In this document: positions 54,076 to 62,697 of the stretch, in pieces
Position numbering within the stretch: position 1 is the first letter of the stretch
How the letters are laid out: each line of letters begins with the position of its first letter
Assembly (NCBI RefSeq): GCF_022180385.2
Contig: NZ_BQME02000001.1
Coordinates: 698,501-762,500, forward strand
Direction: 5' to 3'
DNA from: Paenibacillus sp. L3-i20
Lineage (GTDB): Bacteria; Bacillota; Bacilli; Paenibacillales; Paenibacillaceae
DNA length: 64,000 nucleotides
The notes under the pieces: model-generated
What the model was told of the DNA's origin: nothing
Seen by the model: the letters and a program-made list of their open reading frames with translations, nothing else
Database searches by the model: none
Program-made: the position numbers and the translations under genes

Positions 54076-55002
54076 CTAAAGGTGTCTCTCCTCCACCTTG
54101 CTCTTGTTAGTATTTCGTTGGAGCCATACATCCAGTAATAGTCGAACACCTGCCGCTGTTACAACTAGGAAACAAGCAATTGCGGTAAGTGGAAGTACCG
54201 TCCACTCCATTAGTGATTTGCCCAGCAATGTTTGCCAACCTATGGCTGCTATACCGCCTATAAAAGCAATTCCAGAAATATGGATCATGCTATGCTTGAA
54301 TCGCTTGCTCAGATTGGACTGAAGAGTCAACCACGCGATAATCGGTAACACTTGAATCGAATGAAATCCTAGACCATGGAGCCAAATGAGATTCCCATCC
54401 GCTCCTATAAATCTTCCTTCATTGAACGTAATGAAAAACCCGCCTGCAAAAGAAAACATTACCGCTATCATGGCATATCTAATGCTAACGACAAGTTCTG
54501 GATTTTGCTGATATGCACGAGGGAGGAGAAATTGAATTGCCAGAACCAAATAATATGCGGCAAGCAACAAAGCAGTTAGTCCAAAGAAGGAACCAATAAC
54601 AGAATCATAAGTTGACGGATCCTCGGGAAATCTGGGATCAACTCCGCGCCAATGTTGAGTCGTTTCCGTATAGTAGGAAAACGGAGCAAGCGCTATATAT
54701 GACCATCTGAAAAAGATTCTACCCTTCTTCCCCATACCCGAAAAGGGCAAAATTGCTGCTGTCGATAAGAAAAAAATAGCGAGTGCTGCATTAAATGAGG
54801 CAGCTCTCAATAGCCCCGATCCCGGTTTGGCATCTGTTCCGTACACTAGGGCTGCTATGCCGCTGACAATAGCAAAAACGAATCCTAATAGTCCCGCTAT
54901 AACTAGCCATTTTTCCCCGCGGAACCATGTTGCTTTTTCTGCACCTAAATCTTTTGCCGTTCCACGATCTCTCCCATCTACTCCATTCGTTACTCTTGTC
55001 AT
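54076..55002 (-). CDS. Polytopic membrane protein, unknown
   Basis: About 308 aa from ATG 55002 (AAGGAG 11 nt upstream). A hydrophilic N-terminus (DGRDRGTAKDLGAEKATWFRG) and eight predicted TM helices spread from residue 30 to 295, with an external loop carrying TTQHWRGVDPRFPEDPSTYDS. I do not recognise a family. Alone on its strand, 103 bp after chrA's start. Confidence 0.72.
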   Translation of the reverse strand: MTRVTNGVDGRDRGTAKDLGAEKATWFRGEKWLVIAGLLGFVFAIVSGIAALVYGTDAKPGSGLLRAASFNAALAIFFLSTAAILPFSGMGKKGRIFFRWSYIALAPFSYYTETTQHWRGVDPRFPEDPSTYDSVIGSFFGLTALLLAAYYLVLAIQFLLPRAYQQNPELVVSIRYAMIAVMFSFAGGFFITFNEGRFIGADGNLIWLHGLGFHSIQVLPIIAWLTLQSNLSKRFKHSMIHISGIAFIGGIAAIGWQTLLGKSLMEWTVLPLTAIACFLVVTAAGVRLLLDVWLQRNTNKSKVEERHL

Positions 55003-55231
55003 TATATCTACAACTCCTTCGCACCATCTATTACCATAAATTGTACGAAAAAGCATGTGTAACTGTGAGGGGCGTTAGAATGATCTTATCATTCACCTGT
55101 AGCCCTAGCTTGAATCAGACCATAGTCGTAGCTGGCAAGCAAGTGACTACAATTGATTTCAGCAAAGTTGAATGATGATGTTTTTTCCTCCATACTTTAA
55201 GAAAGTCATTGATAGACCTGAAGGGAGAATG

Positions 55232-55903
55232 ATGGATATGTTATATTCTGCACATACGAAGCATGAGGCTTCAAGTGAATCTACATGTGATTTGAAAATA
55301 GAAGTCGTTGGCGAGGGGACAGTCGCAGTTGCTCCAGATCGTACTTTAATTACGCTTGGGGCTATAACGGAAGGAAAAGTAGTTCAGCCTATTCAAAGTG
55401 AAAACGGGGCCATTATTACAGCAATAATCGAAGCTGTGACGGCACTAGGCGTTCCACGCGAGCAAATACAAACGATTACGTATGATATTGAGCCACAATA
55501 CGATTATGAGACCGGACGGCAAGTATTTAGAGGTTATAAGGTTACCCATTTACTTCAAATTCATTTAAACGATGTTGAAGGAACAGGCGCTGTCATAGAT
55601 GCGGCTGTTGCCAAAGGGGCAAATTCCATTACGAACATTTCATTCGCATCATCTGAAGCGAAAGCAGCCGAGCAGCAAGCTCTACAGCTAGCAGTACAGA
55701 GTGCAGCTATGAAAGCAAAAAGTATTGCAGATACACTTGGCGTTGCCCTATCAGCCATTCCTTGTGGAGTAAGAGAACTCTCCCATGGAGCAGAGCCCGT
55801 CCTATTCAAAGGAGCGATGATGGCGGACAGCGCAGCAACGCCTATAGAGCCTGGTCAATTAACATTTAGAGCTTCCGTACGAGTTTGGTATCTATTCGCA
55901 TAA
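55232..55903 (+). CDS. SIMPL-domain protein (DUF541)
   Basis: About 223 aa. One SIMPL/DUF541 domain (about 18-220) with KIEVVGEGTVAVAPDRTLITLG, ITYDIEPQYDYETGRQVFRGYKVTHLLQI and KAKSIADTLGVAL. No signal peptide is present, unlike many members. GGGAG is spaced 4 nt from ATG 55232 and 10 nt from ATG 55238; both are possible starts. Related proteins have been linked to oxidative stress defence, function unclear. Its 3' end overlaps the convergent YiiX-like gene by 49 bp. Confidence 0.82.
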   Translation: MDMLYSAHTKHEASSESTCDLKIEVVGEGTVAVAPDRTLITLGAITEGKVVQPIQSENGAIITAIIEAVTALGVPREQIQTITYDIEPQYDYETGRQVFRGYKVTHLLQIHLNDVEGTGAVIDAAVAKGANSITNISFASSEAKAAEQQALQLAVQSAAMKAKSIADTLGVALSAIPCGVRELSHGAEPVLFKGAMMADSAATPIEPGQLTFRASVRVWYLFA

Positions 55904-56481
55904 CATAGGCGAGACGAATCCAATCTAGGGTAATCAAAGAGCCAACCTTCATATATTGTTTCAAACGAATCATTTTGCAAAAAGTCATTCGGCGTAACGA
56001 GGGCGGAAGATCGATCCCATAGTTCGATGCCTCCCTCTCGAAGTGCCTCCGCTACAAACTGTGAGCAAAAATAAGAGTTCTCTATTTTAAGATCACGATT
56101 CAGCAATATGCCGATTAAACCAACTAGGTTATACGAATAGCGCTCCTTATCACAATCAAACCTCCCAATAGCCGCTTGAATAGCCCTCCTCTCCTCACGC
56201 GTTACCTCATAACGGAGCAATGCGCATCTTGTATTGGGGAAATGACGATACGTCCCCTCATAAACATCTTCTCGCACAAATCCTGCATTCAGCGGATTGT
56301 GAGCTTTCCTACGTCCAAAGCTGTATATTTCGTTTAAATCTGCATCAAGCACAAGCGATGCATGATTATATGGAGCGGCTGTGAAGCCTTTTATAAGTTT
56401 AGAAAATAATGTACCGGTATCTGATAGAAGTACATAGATGTAACGATCGCAAGCTGTCTTGTGTGCACGGTTCTTCTTCAT
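55855..56481 (-). CDS. YiiX/C92-like permuted papain-fold protein
   Basis: About 208 aa from ATG 56481 (GAGGTGAAGGTT upstream). His in PYNHASLVLD (about 37-46) and Cys in NSYFCSQFVAEAL (about 136-148) form the expected permuted NlpC/P60-like pair (YiiX, C92 family). The substrate is likely a peptide or lipid thioester or amide; no signal peptide is visible. It overlaps the SIMPL gene tail to tail by 49 bp. Confidence 0.75.
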   Translation of the reverse strand: MKKNRAHKTACDRYIYVLLSDTGTLFSKLIKGFTAAPYNHASLVLDADLNEIYSFGRRKAHNPLNAGFVREDVYEGTYRHFPNTRCALLRYEVTREERRAIQAAIGRFDCDKERYSYNLVGLIGILLNRDLKIENSYFCSQFVAEALREGGIELWDRSSALVTPNDFLQNDSFETIYEGWLFDYPRLDSSRLCYANRYQTRTEALNVN

Positions 56482-56622
56482 AACCTTCACCTCTTCCGAT
56501 TAGCGGATTGGATCATCGCTTTTGTTGATATGAATATATCAATTGCAAGAAATAGCGAATAGTACTAATCTGAAGTAGTACTGTTAAACGTATGACCCAT
56601 TTTTATAAACGGAGGGATAGGA

Positions 56623-57645
56623 ATGATTCGATATCCATTGTTGCAGAAGGGCGATACGATTGGTGTTACGGCCCCCTCTTCTGGAGTAGACTTGAATCTG
56701 CATGATCTTATGAAGCAAGCGATTTATCGTGTGGAGCAATACGGTTTCAATGTCATTTGCGGGGAAACAGTTTGGACGCAAAATAAAGCCAAGTCAGCTC
56801 ATGCGCGTATGCGCGCAGCCGAGTTAACTAACATGATTGCGGATGACAACGTCAATCTCATTATCCCTCCTTGGGGCGGGGAACTACTTATTGAAATTCT
56901 TGAACATATCGACTTTGATACGATTAAAGAGAAATGGATTTTGGGATATTCGGATTTAAGCGTATTGTTGCTCGCTGTAACATTGAAGACTGGTATTGCA
57001 ACTGCGCACGGTACTAACTTCTTTGATTTACGTGGAGAGTATTCCGATGAAACTACAGCGATGTGGATAACCGTTCTATCAACAGAAGCAGGACAGTCCA
57101 TTCTCCAGCACTCATCACAAAACTTCCAGAAAGAATGGGATTTCGAAAATGATTCTCCACATGTTTTTCATCTTACAGAATCTACATATTGGAAGACACT
57201 TTCTAATGACGACAACCTTGTGAAGGTAAGTGGGCGACTGCTTGGCGGCTGTATTGATTGCATTAAACATTTGGTAGGAACACCGTATGGAGATGTGCAA
57301 GCTTTCCAGAGGGATATCATACAAAATGAACCTATCTTGTGGTACTTTGAAAATAATGATTTAAATACAACTGCTTTACGCAGAACTTTGGTACAGATGA
57401 AGCTGGCAGGTTGGTTCAACAATTGCTCAGCTATTTTATTCGGCAGAAGTGACGGTAACCATCTTGTTGAAAACTACACCATTGATGATATCTATCAAGA
57501 TTTAACCGAAGAACTGCAAGTTCCGATTATTTATGATATCGATTGTGGTCATCTTCCACCGCAAATTACGTTCATTAACGGTGCTTATGCTGAAGTTGAA
57601 GTATGGGGCGGCAAAGGCGTAGTAAAGCAATATTTTAACCCATAA
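56623..57645 (+). CDS. S66-family LD-carboxypeptidase, MccF-like
   Basis: 340 aa, cytoplasmic. The catalytic Ser is in KWILGYSDLSVL (about 105-116), and His is in YDIDCGHLPPQ (about 305-315), with the family's Glu between them (GGCIDCIKHLVGTPYGD follows). N-terminal LLQKGDTIGVTAPSSG is typical. MccF cleaves microcin C-type peptidyl-nucleotides and gives self-immunity; LdcA cleaves peptidoglycan tetrapeptides. Sequence character (GYSDLSVLLLAVTLKTGIATAHG) is closer to MccF. ACGGAGGGATAGGA precedes ATG 56623. Confidence 0.88.
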   Translation: MIRYPLLQKGDTIGVTAPSSGVDLNLHDLMKQAIYRVEQYGFNVICGETVWTQNKAKSAHARMRAAELTNMIADDNVNLIIPPWGGELLIEILEHIDFDTIKEKWILGYSDLSVLLLAVTLKTGIATAHGTNFFDLRGEYSDETTAMWITVLSTEAGQSILQHSSQNFQKEWDFENDSPHVFHLTESTYWKTLSNDDNLVKVSGRLLGGCIDCIKHLVGTPYGDVQAFQRDIIQNEPILWYFENNDLNTTALRRTLVQMKLAGWFNNCSAILFGRSDGNHLVENYTIDDIYQDLTEELQVPIIYDIDCGHLPPQITFINGAYAEVEVWGGKGVVKQYFNP

Positions 57646-57648
57646 AAA

Positions 57649-57699
57649 GAAGCCCTGCTGGACTCCCGTAATCGAAATTAAGGGGCCTCGCAGGGCTTC
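57649..57699. terminator. Terminator between MccF-like and nitroreductase genes
   Basis: GAAGCCCTGC (57649-57658) pairs perfectly with GCAGGGCTTC (57690-57699), with a long loop that contains weaker pairing. Confidence 0.8.
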
Positions 57700-57720
57700 G
57701 GTATTTAAACCTTTATTTCA

Positions 57721-58323
57721 TTACTTTATAAATTTCACACGATCTTCAAGCGGACTAAATTGTTTCTCACCAGCTGGTGCAACTATGTTACCAAAAGGCA
57801 TTTGCGCAATTAGCTTCCAGCTTGCAGGAAGATTCCATTCTGTTTTTACTGAATCATCAATTAGTGGGTTGTAATGTTGCAGAGAAGCACCTAGACCCTC
57901 AACGTGCAGAGATGTCCAAATGACGTGTTGCAGCATACCAGTTGAATGTGATGACCAAATTGGGAAGTTATCAGCATACAAAGCGAATTGCTCCTGTAAG
58001 CCTTCAACAACTGCCTGATCCTCAAAGAAAAGAACGGTGCCGTAACCTGCTCCAAACGCATTCATTTTGTCCAAAGTAGAACTGAAATGCTCAGCAGGAA
58101 CGATTGCTTTAAGCGTATCCGTAGTGATCGTCCAAAGTTTCTTATGTTGGTCACCGAACAAAACAACAACTCGTGCGCTTTGCGAGTTAAAAGCTGAAGG
58201 CGTATGTTTAACCGCATGGTTAATTACCTCTTGAATACGCTCCTCAGATACAACTGCCTCATTGTTAATCGCATAAATCGAACGTCTGCCTTCTATTGCC
58301 TCAAAGTAGTTATTGTTTCCCAT
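57721..58323 (-). CDS. Nitroreductase-family protein
   Basis: 200 aa, FMN-dependent nitroreductase fold of the short YdgI/YfhC-like type. RRSIYAIN (about 12-19) is the N-terminal FMN-phosphate site, TPSAFNSQSARVVVLFG (about 40-56) and GLGASLQHYNPLID (about 148-161) are conserved family segments. It reduces nitro compounds or quinones with NAD(P)H, true substrate unknown. GTGGAGGGAATACA precedes ATG 58323. It is adjacent to catE (147-bp gap) on the same strand, recalling catechol/quinone defence operons. Confidence 0.9.
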   Translation of the reverse strand: MGNNNYFEAIEGRRSIYAINNEAVVSEERIQEVINHAVKHTPSAFNSQSARVVVLFGDQHKKLWTITTDTLKAIVPAEHFSSTLDKMNAFGAGYGTVLFFEDQAVVEGLQEQFALYADNFPIWSSHSTGMLQHVIWTSLHVEGLGASLQHYNPLIDDSVKTEWNLPASWKLIAQMPFGNIVAPAGEKQFSPLEDRVKFIK

Positions 58324-58470
58324 TGTATTCCCTCCACTAATTGTTTATTTATATGACAGACATCTCCTAAATAATAGGACATGACGATAAAACGCTCATT
58401 GTGTAGCTTGCGCTATTCATTCAAATTTCAAACCGCCCGCTTCAAGGCGATGCTTGTGATGCTGCACCCG

Positions 58471-59337
58471 TTACGAATGTGCAACTAGTCTCACTGTAAT
58501 TTGCGACGGGTCTTTTACAAACCAATAGCCCGCTCCCTGTTCAACTGCAAGTCCTGCTTGAGTAGCGGATTGAACTGTCTTCTCCAGCTCCTCATCATTT
58601 GGAAGAACAATAGTGAAGTAGTCAATTCCTGTGCCATTGGTAGGTGCTGGCGGTGCTCCCGCTCCTGCCCAAATGTTCAAACCGATATGATGATGATATC
58701 TGCCCGCACCAAGAAATATTGCCCCCATTTGACGCATAAGATCAGCCTCAACATCAAAACCTAATGCATCGCAATAAAATTGCTTCGCCTTATGAAGATC
58801 ACCTACATGAAAGTGAACATGTCCTATTGTCGTATCTGGCTGCAATCCTTGCCACTGACTGTCTTTAGCCTCTTCCAGCAATCCATCCCAGTCGATTGGA
58901 TCAGAGGACATCTTCACATAACCTTGCGAATCATATTCCCATTCTGCCCTTGGACGGTCACGATAGATTTCGATGCCATTGCCATCAGGGTCGGATATAT
59001 ATAATGCTTCACTAACAAGATGATCAGCTTGCCCGATATGAATGCCGCTATCAAGCAACTTTCTTAACGATAAACCAAGCGCTTTTCTTGTCGGCACCAA
59101 AATAGCAAAATGATACAGCCCGCTCGCTGATCTGCGTGGCACAACAGTCGCGTTTGGAACTTCCTCCAGCACAAGCAGTACTGTTTCACCATCAGCTGTC
59201 AATTTCGCAATTCGATCATCTTGCCTAAATATGCGAAACCCTACTACTTCCTGATAAAAAGTTAAGGAACGTTCCAGATCGCTAACTTTCAACTTCACTT
59301 CTCCAAGCTTCGTTGACGGGTGCAGCTTGTTGCTCAT
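58471..59337 (-). CDS. catE: Catechol-2,3-dioxygenase-like VOC protein (CatE)
   Basis: 288 aa with two glyoxalase/VOC domains (about 10-130 and 160-285). Close in length and sequence to B. subtilis CatE, for example GLYHFAILVPTRK, SEALYISDPDGNGIEIYRDRP, IGHVHFHVGDL and YHHHIGLNIWAG. Metal ligands are likely His in GHVHFH, His in YHHHIG and a Glu near the C-terminus. The enzyme cleaves catechol at the 2,3-position, a detoxification step. AGGTGAACATAA precedes ATG 59337. No catD or DUF24/MarR regulator is adjacent. Confidence 0.88.
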   Translation of the reverse strand: MSNKLHPSTKLGEVKLKVSDLERSLTFYQEVVGFRIFRQDDRIAKLTADGETVLLVLEEVPNATVVPRRSASGLYHFAILVPTRKALGLSLRKLLDSGIHIGQADHLVSEALYISDPDGNGIEIYRDRPRAEWEYDSQGYVKMSSDPIDWDGLLEEAKDSQWQGLQPDTTIGHVHFHVGDLHKAKQFYCDALGFDVEADLMRQMGAIFLGAGRYHHHIGLNIWAGAGAPPAPTNGTGIDYFTIVLPNDEELEKTVQSATQAGLAVEQGAGYWFVKDPSQITVRLVAHS

Positions 59338-59483
59338 TTATGTTCACCTCAATGTTTGTGAAGTTACTTACTATTTGTAATTAAGTATACATTCACTATT
59401 TACTCAAGTCAATTCGAATTTTCATATTTCATTATGTAGCATTCCCAAATATGTCCAACATTTGTCTTACACCATTTATTCAA

Positions 59484-59528
59484 ACAAAAAACCAAGCAGC
59501 GCTTAAAAAATCTAAGCCAAACTTGGTT
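59484..59528 (-). terminator. Terminator downstream of the gcvPB remnant
   Basis: On the minus strand AACCAAG pairs with CTTGGTT, inner GCTTA with TAAGC, followed by TTTTTTG. It lies 15 bp after the stop codon of the remnant and is a preserved terminator from the original gene. Confidence 0.82.
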
Positions 59529-59542
59529 CATCTATTAATGAA

Positions 59543-59820
59543 TTATTGTTGTGTTGATTTTCTTAAATAAACACGCCAGCTCGTACACCACTTCCCAGGA
59601 TCATCTAGCGATGACTCATCAATGCGATGTACAGTACTTGCATGAGGCGCTTCTTTGACGATATGCGGCGTATGATAAGCTTCGTAGGAAATATGTTCGA
59701 GTGCTGCAATATATTCATCCAAATCCGCTTTGGAATAAGATTCTGTCGGCTCAAGTGTAAATGGCTGCCTTCGCTACATCTTTAAGCCCTTCCGCACCCG
59801 ACTTGCTAAAGTAGCCCTTT
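59543..59820 (-). pseudogene. Remnant of gcvPB (glycine dehydrogenase subunit 2)
   Basis: Two pieces in different frames. The larger C-terminal piece (minus, ending in TAA at 59545-59543) reads PFTLEPTESYSKADLDEY, IVKEAPHASTVHRIDE and WRVYLRKSTQQ, matching the C-terminus of GcvPB-type glycine decarboxylases. The upstream piece (about 59755-59820) reads YFSKSGAEGLKDVAKAAIYT and then stops, matching a middle segment. The sequence between them in an intact gene (over 100 residues) is missing, and the first two-thirds of the gene is absent. This is a deleted, frameshifted relic. There is no intact gcvP gene in the window. Confidence 0.75.
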
Positions 59821-60098
59821 CGCCGTTATTTTGTTCTGAAAATAAAAGAACGTATTTCGAGTTCGTCCTTTTGTTTGGTTTTATTCGTCTTATTGTTTGA
59901 TTAGTTAATCTCATCAGTGAGGGCGAGGGCAATCCAATCTAATATTTTCTACGTAAAAAGGCCTCCTATTTGAATCATTTGATAGTCCAAATAAGTCTAC
60001 TAAGGAGGCGTAATTTCACTATTTCAAGTTGTCATTGATCAGTCTGTCTGTAGGCATGATCGTTAGTCCTTTTAGCCAATATGCACACTATTTTCATT
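59821..60098. other. Non-coding gap with ThuA terminator
   Basis: 278 bp with no gene. On the minus strand GCCTCCT (60009-60003) pairs with AGGAGGC (59967-59961), followed by CTTTTTAC, with an inner ATTTG/CAAAT pairing; this should terminate the ThuA gene. Another short hairpin (AAAAGAACG with CGTCCTTTT, 59848-59873) lies to its left. Nothing else is recognised. Confidence 0.6.
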
Positions 60099-60830
60099 TT
60101 ATTTACCAATTGGCTCTATAGGATCTACACGACCGCCACGAGTTGCTGAACCGGGTGTTGGCTCCGCCCAATATACAGCGTTGCTAATAACTTTGAGAAC
60201 TTCTGCTTGATGATAAACTGGGAAAGTTTCGTGACCAGGTCGAAAATAGAACAGCTTCCCTTTACCCCTGCGGTAACAGCAACCACTGCGGAATACTTCG
60301 CCGCCTTCGAACCAAGAGATAAACACCAGCTCATCTGGAGTCGGTATTTCAAAACGTTCGCCGTACATTTCTTCCTTCGGAATTTCGAAGTAATCACCAA
60401 GTCCATTTGCAATAGGATGTCCATGCTCGATAACCCACACACGCTCCCGCTCGCCATCATCCCGCCACTTGAGCACACCAGTCTGCGTTCCGAGCAAACG
60501 CTCGAACACCTTCGAAGCGTGACCAGAATGGAGTACAATAAGACCCATTCCATCCAGTACACGGTTACGAACCTTGTCCGCAATATCATCCCTTACTTCG
60601 TTATGTGCTAAGTGTCCCCACCAGATTAATACATCTGTATTAGCAAGCACCTCGTCGGTCAAACCATGGTCCGGCTCGTCGAGTGTAGCTGTCCTTACTT
60701 CAATTCGCTCCTGCGTCCCAAGGTAACTTCCTATAGCATGATGTATGCCTTGCGGATAGATGCTAGCCACATGCTCATTATTCCGCTCATGTCGATATTC
60801 GTTCCATACTGTTACTCTGATCGTTGTCAT
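60099..60830 (-). CDS. ThuA-domain protein (trehalose utilisation family)
   Basis: 243 aa, class I glutamine amidotransferase-like ThuA fold. [10 protein letters not shown] (about 7-16), the [14 protein letters not shown] segment (about 66-79), [11 protein letters not shown] (about 95-105) and [15 protein letters not shown] (about 205-219) are family marks. ThuA proteins convert trehalose to 3-keto derivatives in rhizobia, but most members are unassigned. GGGAGAGAACCAAA precedes ATG 60830. The two neighbours are not sugar genes. Confidence 0.87.
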   Translation of the reverse strand: MTTIRVTVWNEYRHERNNEHVASIYPQGIHHAIGSYLGTQERIEVRTATLDEPDHGLTDEVLANTDVLIWWGHLAHNEVRDDIADKVRNRVLDGMGLIVLHSGHASKVFERLLGTQTGVLKWRDDGERERVWVIEHGHPIANGLGDYFEIPKEEMYGERFEIPTPDELVFISWFEGGEVFRSGCCYRRGKGKLFYFRPGHETFPVYHQAEVLKVISNAVYWAEPTPGSATRGGRVDPIEPIGK

Positions 60831-60880
60831 TTTGGTTCTCTCCCTATTCTTCTATTATTGCTAAGAAGATCATCAGCTAT

Positions 60881-61783
60881 CTAATATAGCAATCTCCACA
60901 AATAAAATGTTGCATATGACTCCCAGCCGCCCCAGCCAGCGCTAAGCTTAAGCAACTCCTGCTTAGTCGGCTTCCTATCCATCCCGGTAATGTGTTTAAT
61001 TGAATTATGCAACCCCACATCGTCAATCGGGAAAGCAGAAGGGAAACGCAAACAGCGCATGATCACATAATGTGCCGTCCAAGGCCCAATACCACGAATG
61101 CTCACAAGAAGCGCTTCTGCCGACTTCAAGCATTCACCTTGCAACAAAGTCTCCTTGGACAATTTTCCTGAAACGATATTTTGCGCCGCTTCAATAAGAT
61201 ATTCACTTTTCTTCACACTCATGCGAAGCGGCTCCAAATCAGCTACCGTCAGCAGAGCGATATCCTCTGCTTTTGGAAATAACCAGTGAAGCTCTCCATT
61301 TGCCTCGACAGCTCTACCGTATAATTCAACAAACCTACGCTTGAGCGTATAGGCAAAGGCCAAATTAATCTGCTGACCAATAATTCCCCAGCACAATGCT
61401 TCAAACAAATCAGGAATGCCCATTACTCTGAGCCCATAAAATTGATCCACCGTTTCCTTAAGTAACGGGTCACTGGCTGCAATTTCGTAGAATGGTGATA
61501 AGTCTCGCTTTAGATCGAACCAATCCACCACATATTCTTCAATTGCCTCAAGTATATTGTCGCCATAATACTGCTCAGCCACTCCACCGATGATCTCGAC
61601 GCGAAGACCGCCATCTTCTGCTTCACTAACTTCGATAACAGCATTTGCTTCTCCTAATGAGATTGCTTTATATATTCGGTCCGCTTCAATTCGGTACATG
61701 CATTCATTAGGTGATCGCTTTAGATAAACGAGATTCTGTCCATAGCTGAATAACTCAGGTATTGGCACAGTTATGATTTTCAT
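60881..61783 (-). CDS. alkA: DNA-3-methyladenine glycosylase II (AlkA-like)
   Basis: 300 aa from ATG 61783 (GGGAGGTTAGAA upstream); an open frame to 61849 is less well supported. The N-terminal AlkA domain (about 1-105), then a helix-hairpin-helix GPD domain: ALCWGIIGQQINLAFAYTLKRR (about 126-147), SIRGIGPWTAHYVIMR (about 226-241) and PSAFPIDDVGL (about 245-255), where the second Asp is the catalytic residue. It removes alkylated bases in base-excision repair. Confidence 0.9.
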   Translation of the reverse strand: MKIITVPIPELFSYGQNLVYLKRSPNECMYRIEADRIYKAISLGEANAVIEVSEAEDGGLRVEIIGGVAEQYYGDNILEAIEEYVVDWFDLKRDLSPFYEIAASDPLLKETVDQFYGLRVMGIPDLFEALCWGIIGQQINLAFAYTLKRRFVELYGRAVEANGELHWLFPKAEDIALLTVADLEPLRMSVKKSEYLIEAAQNIVSGKLSKETLLQGECLKSAEALLVSIRGIGPWTAHYVIMRCLRFPSAFPIDDVGLHNSIKHITGMDRKPTKQELLKLSAGWGGWESYATFYLWRLLY

Positions 61784-62001
61784 TTCTAACCTCCCAATCC
61801 TAACGTTACATTCTATCTCTAGTTTTACCACATATCTCGGAACAAACAACTACTGTATCTTGCTCTTTTATTGCTGTCATTAGCTCTTTGTAAAGACTTA
61901 CGCTCCACTTCGTATTCCTAATGAATAAAAACCATAAATCCCCTAGCTTAGTAGATTGATTTTCTATACAATTAGTTGTAAAAAATGTGTGGTGAATAAC
62001 T

Positions 62002-62697
62002 CTGTTTAAGCTACTGTTAATTGAAGATGATACGACGCTATTCAATGAGATTAGAGATCGCTTATCACTTTGGTCCTATGATGTTTACGGCATCCATGAT
62101 TTTAGCAACGTGATTAAAGAATTCACTACCATTAATCCAGATCTCGTCATTATTGATATTCAATTGCCTAAATTTGATGGTTTCCACTGGTGCAGACTTA
62201 TTCGAGCACATTCCAATATTCCTATTCTATTCCTGTCCTCACGCGATCATCCGACAGATATCGTAATGTCTATGCAGCTTGGTGCTGATGATTTTATCCA
62301 GAAGCCCTTTCACTTCGATGTATTAATTGCAAAAGTACAGGCCATTCTTCGCCGCGTATACAATTACAATTCGGACAAAAGCGAGCTTAAAACGTGGTGT
62401 GGTGCTGCAATAGATTATGAGAGGAATATGGTAACAAATGCTGTGGGGTCAATTGAGCTGACCAGAAATGAAATTCATATATTAAAGCTGCTCATTGATA
62501 AAAAAAATAAGATCGTAAGCCGTGATGAAATGATTAACAACCTATGGGATGATAAACGATTTATAAGCGACAATACACTTACGGTCAATGTGAATCGACT
62601 ACGCAAAAAACTCGATGACCTTGGCTTAGGGGCAAACATTGAAACAAAAGTAGGACAAGGTTACATGGCTACTGAAGAGGCAAATAGAAATGATTAA
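62002..62697 (+). CDS. bceR: BceR-like OmpR-family response regulator with CTG start
   Basis: About 231 aa. The receiver starts FKLLLIEDDTTLFNEI (62005 onward; acidic pocket Glu-Asp-Asp), phosphoacceptor Asp in DLVIIDIQLPKFDG, FLSSRDHPTDIVMSMQLGADDFIQKPF (conserved Lys), and a winged-helix output with VSRDEMINNLWDD and TLTVNVNRLRKKL. These match BceR of bacitracin-type resistance modules. There is no ATG, GTG or TTG in frame before GTG 62110, which would remove the receiver's active-site Asp pair; TGA at 61993 closes the frame. The CTG at 62002 occupies the position of the normal start, with GGTGA 6 nt upstream. It overlaps bceS by 8 bp. Confidence 0.82.
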   Translation: MFKLLLIEDDTTLFNEIRDRLSLWSYDVYGIHDFSNVIKEFTTINPDLVIIDIQLPKFDGFHWCRLIRAHSNIPILFLSSRDHPTDIVMSMQLGADDFIQKPFHFDVLIAKVQAILRRVYNYNSDKSELKTWCGAAIDYERNMVTNAVGSIELTRNEIHILKLLIDKKNKIVSRDEMINNLWDDKRFISDNTLTVNVNRLRKKLDDLGLGANIETKVGQGYMATEEANRND

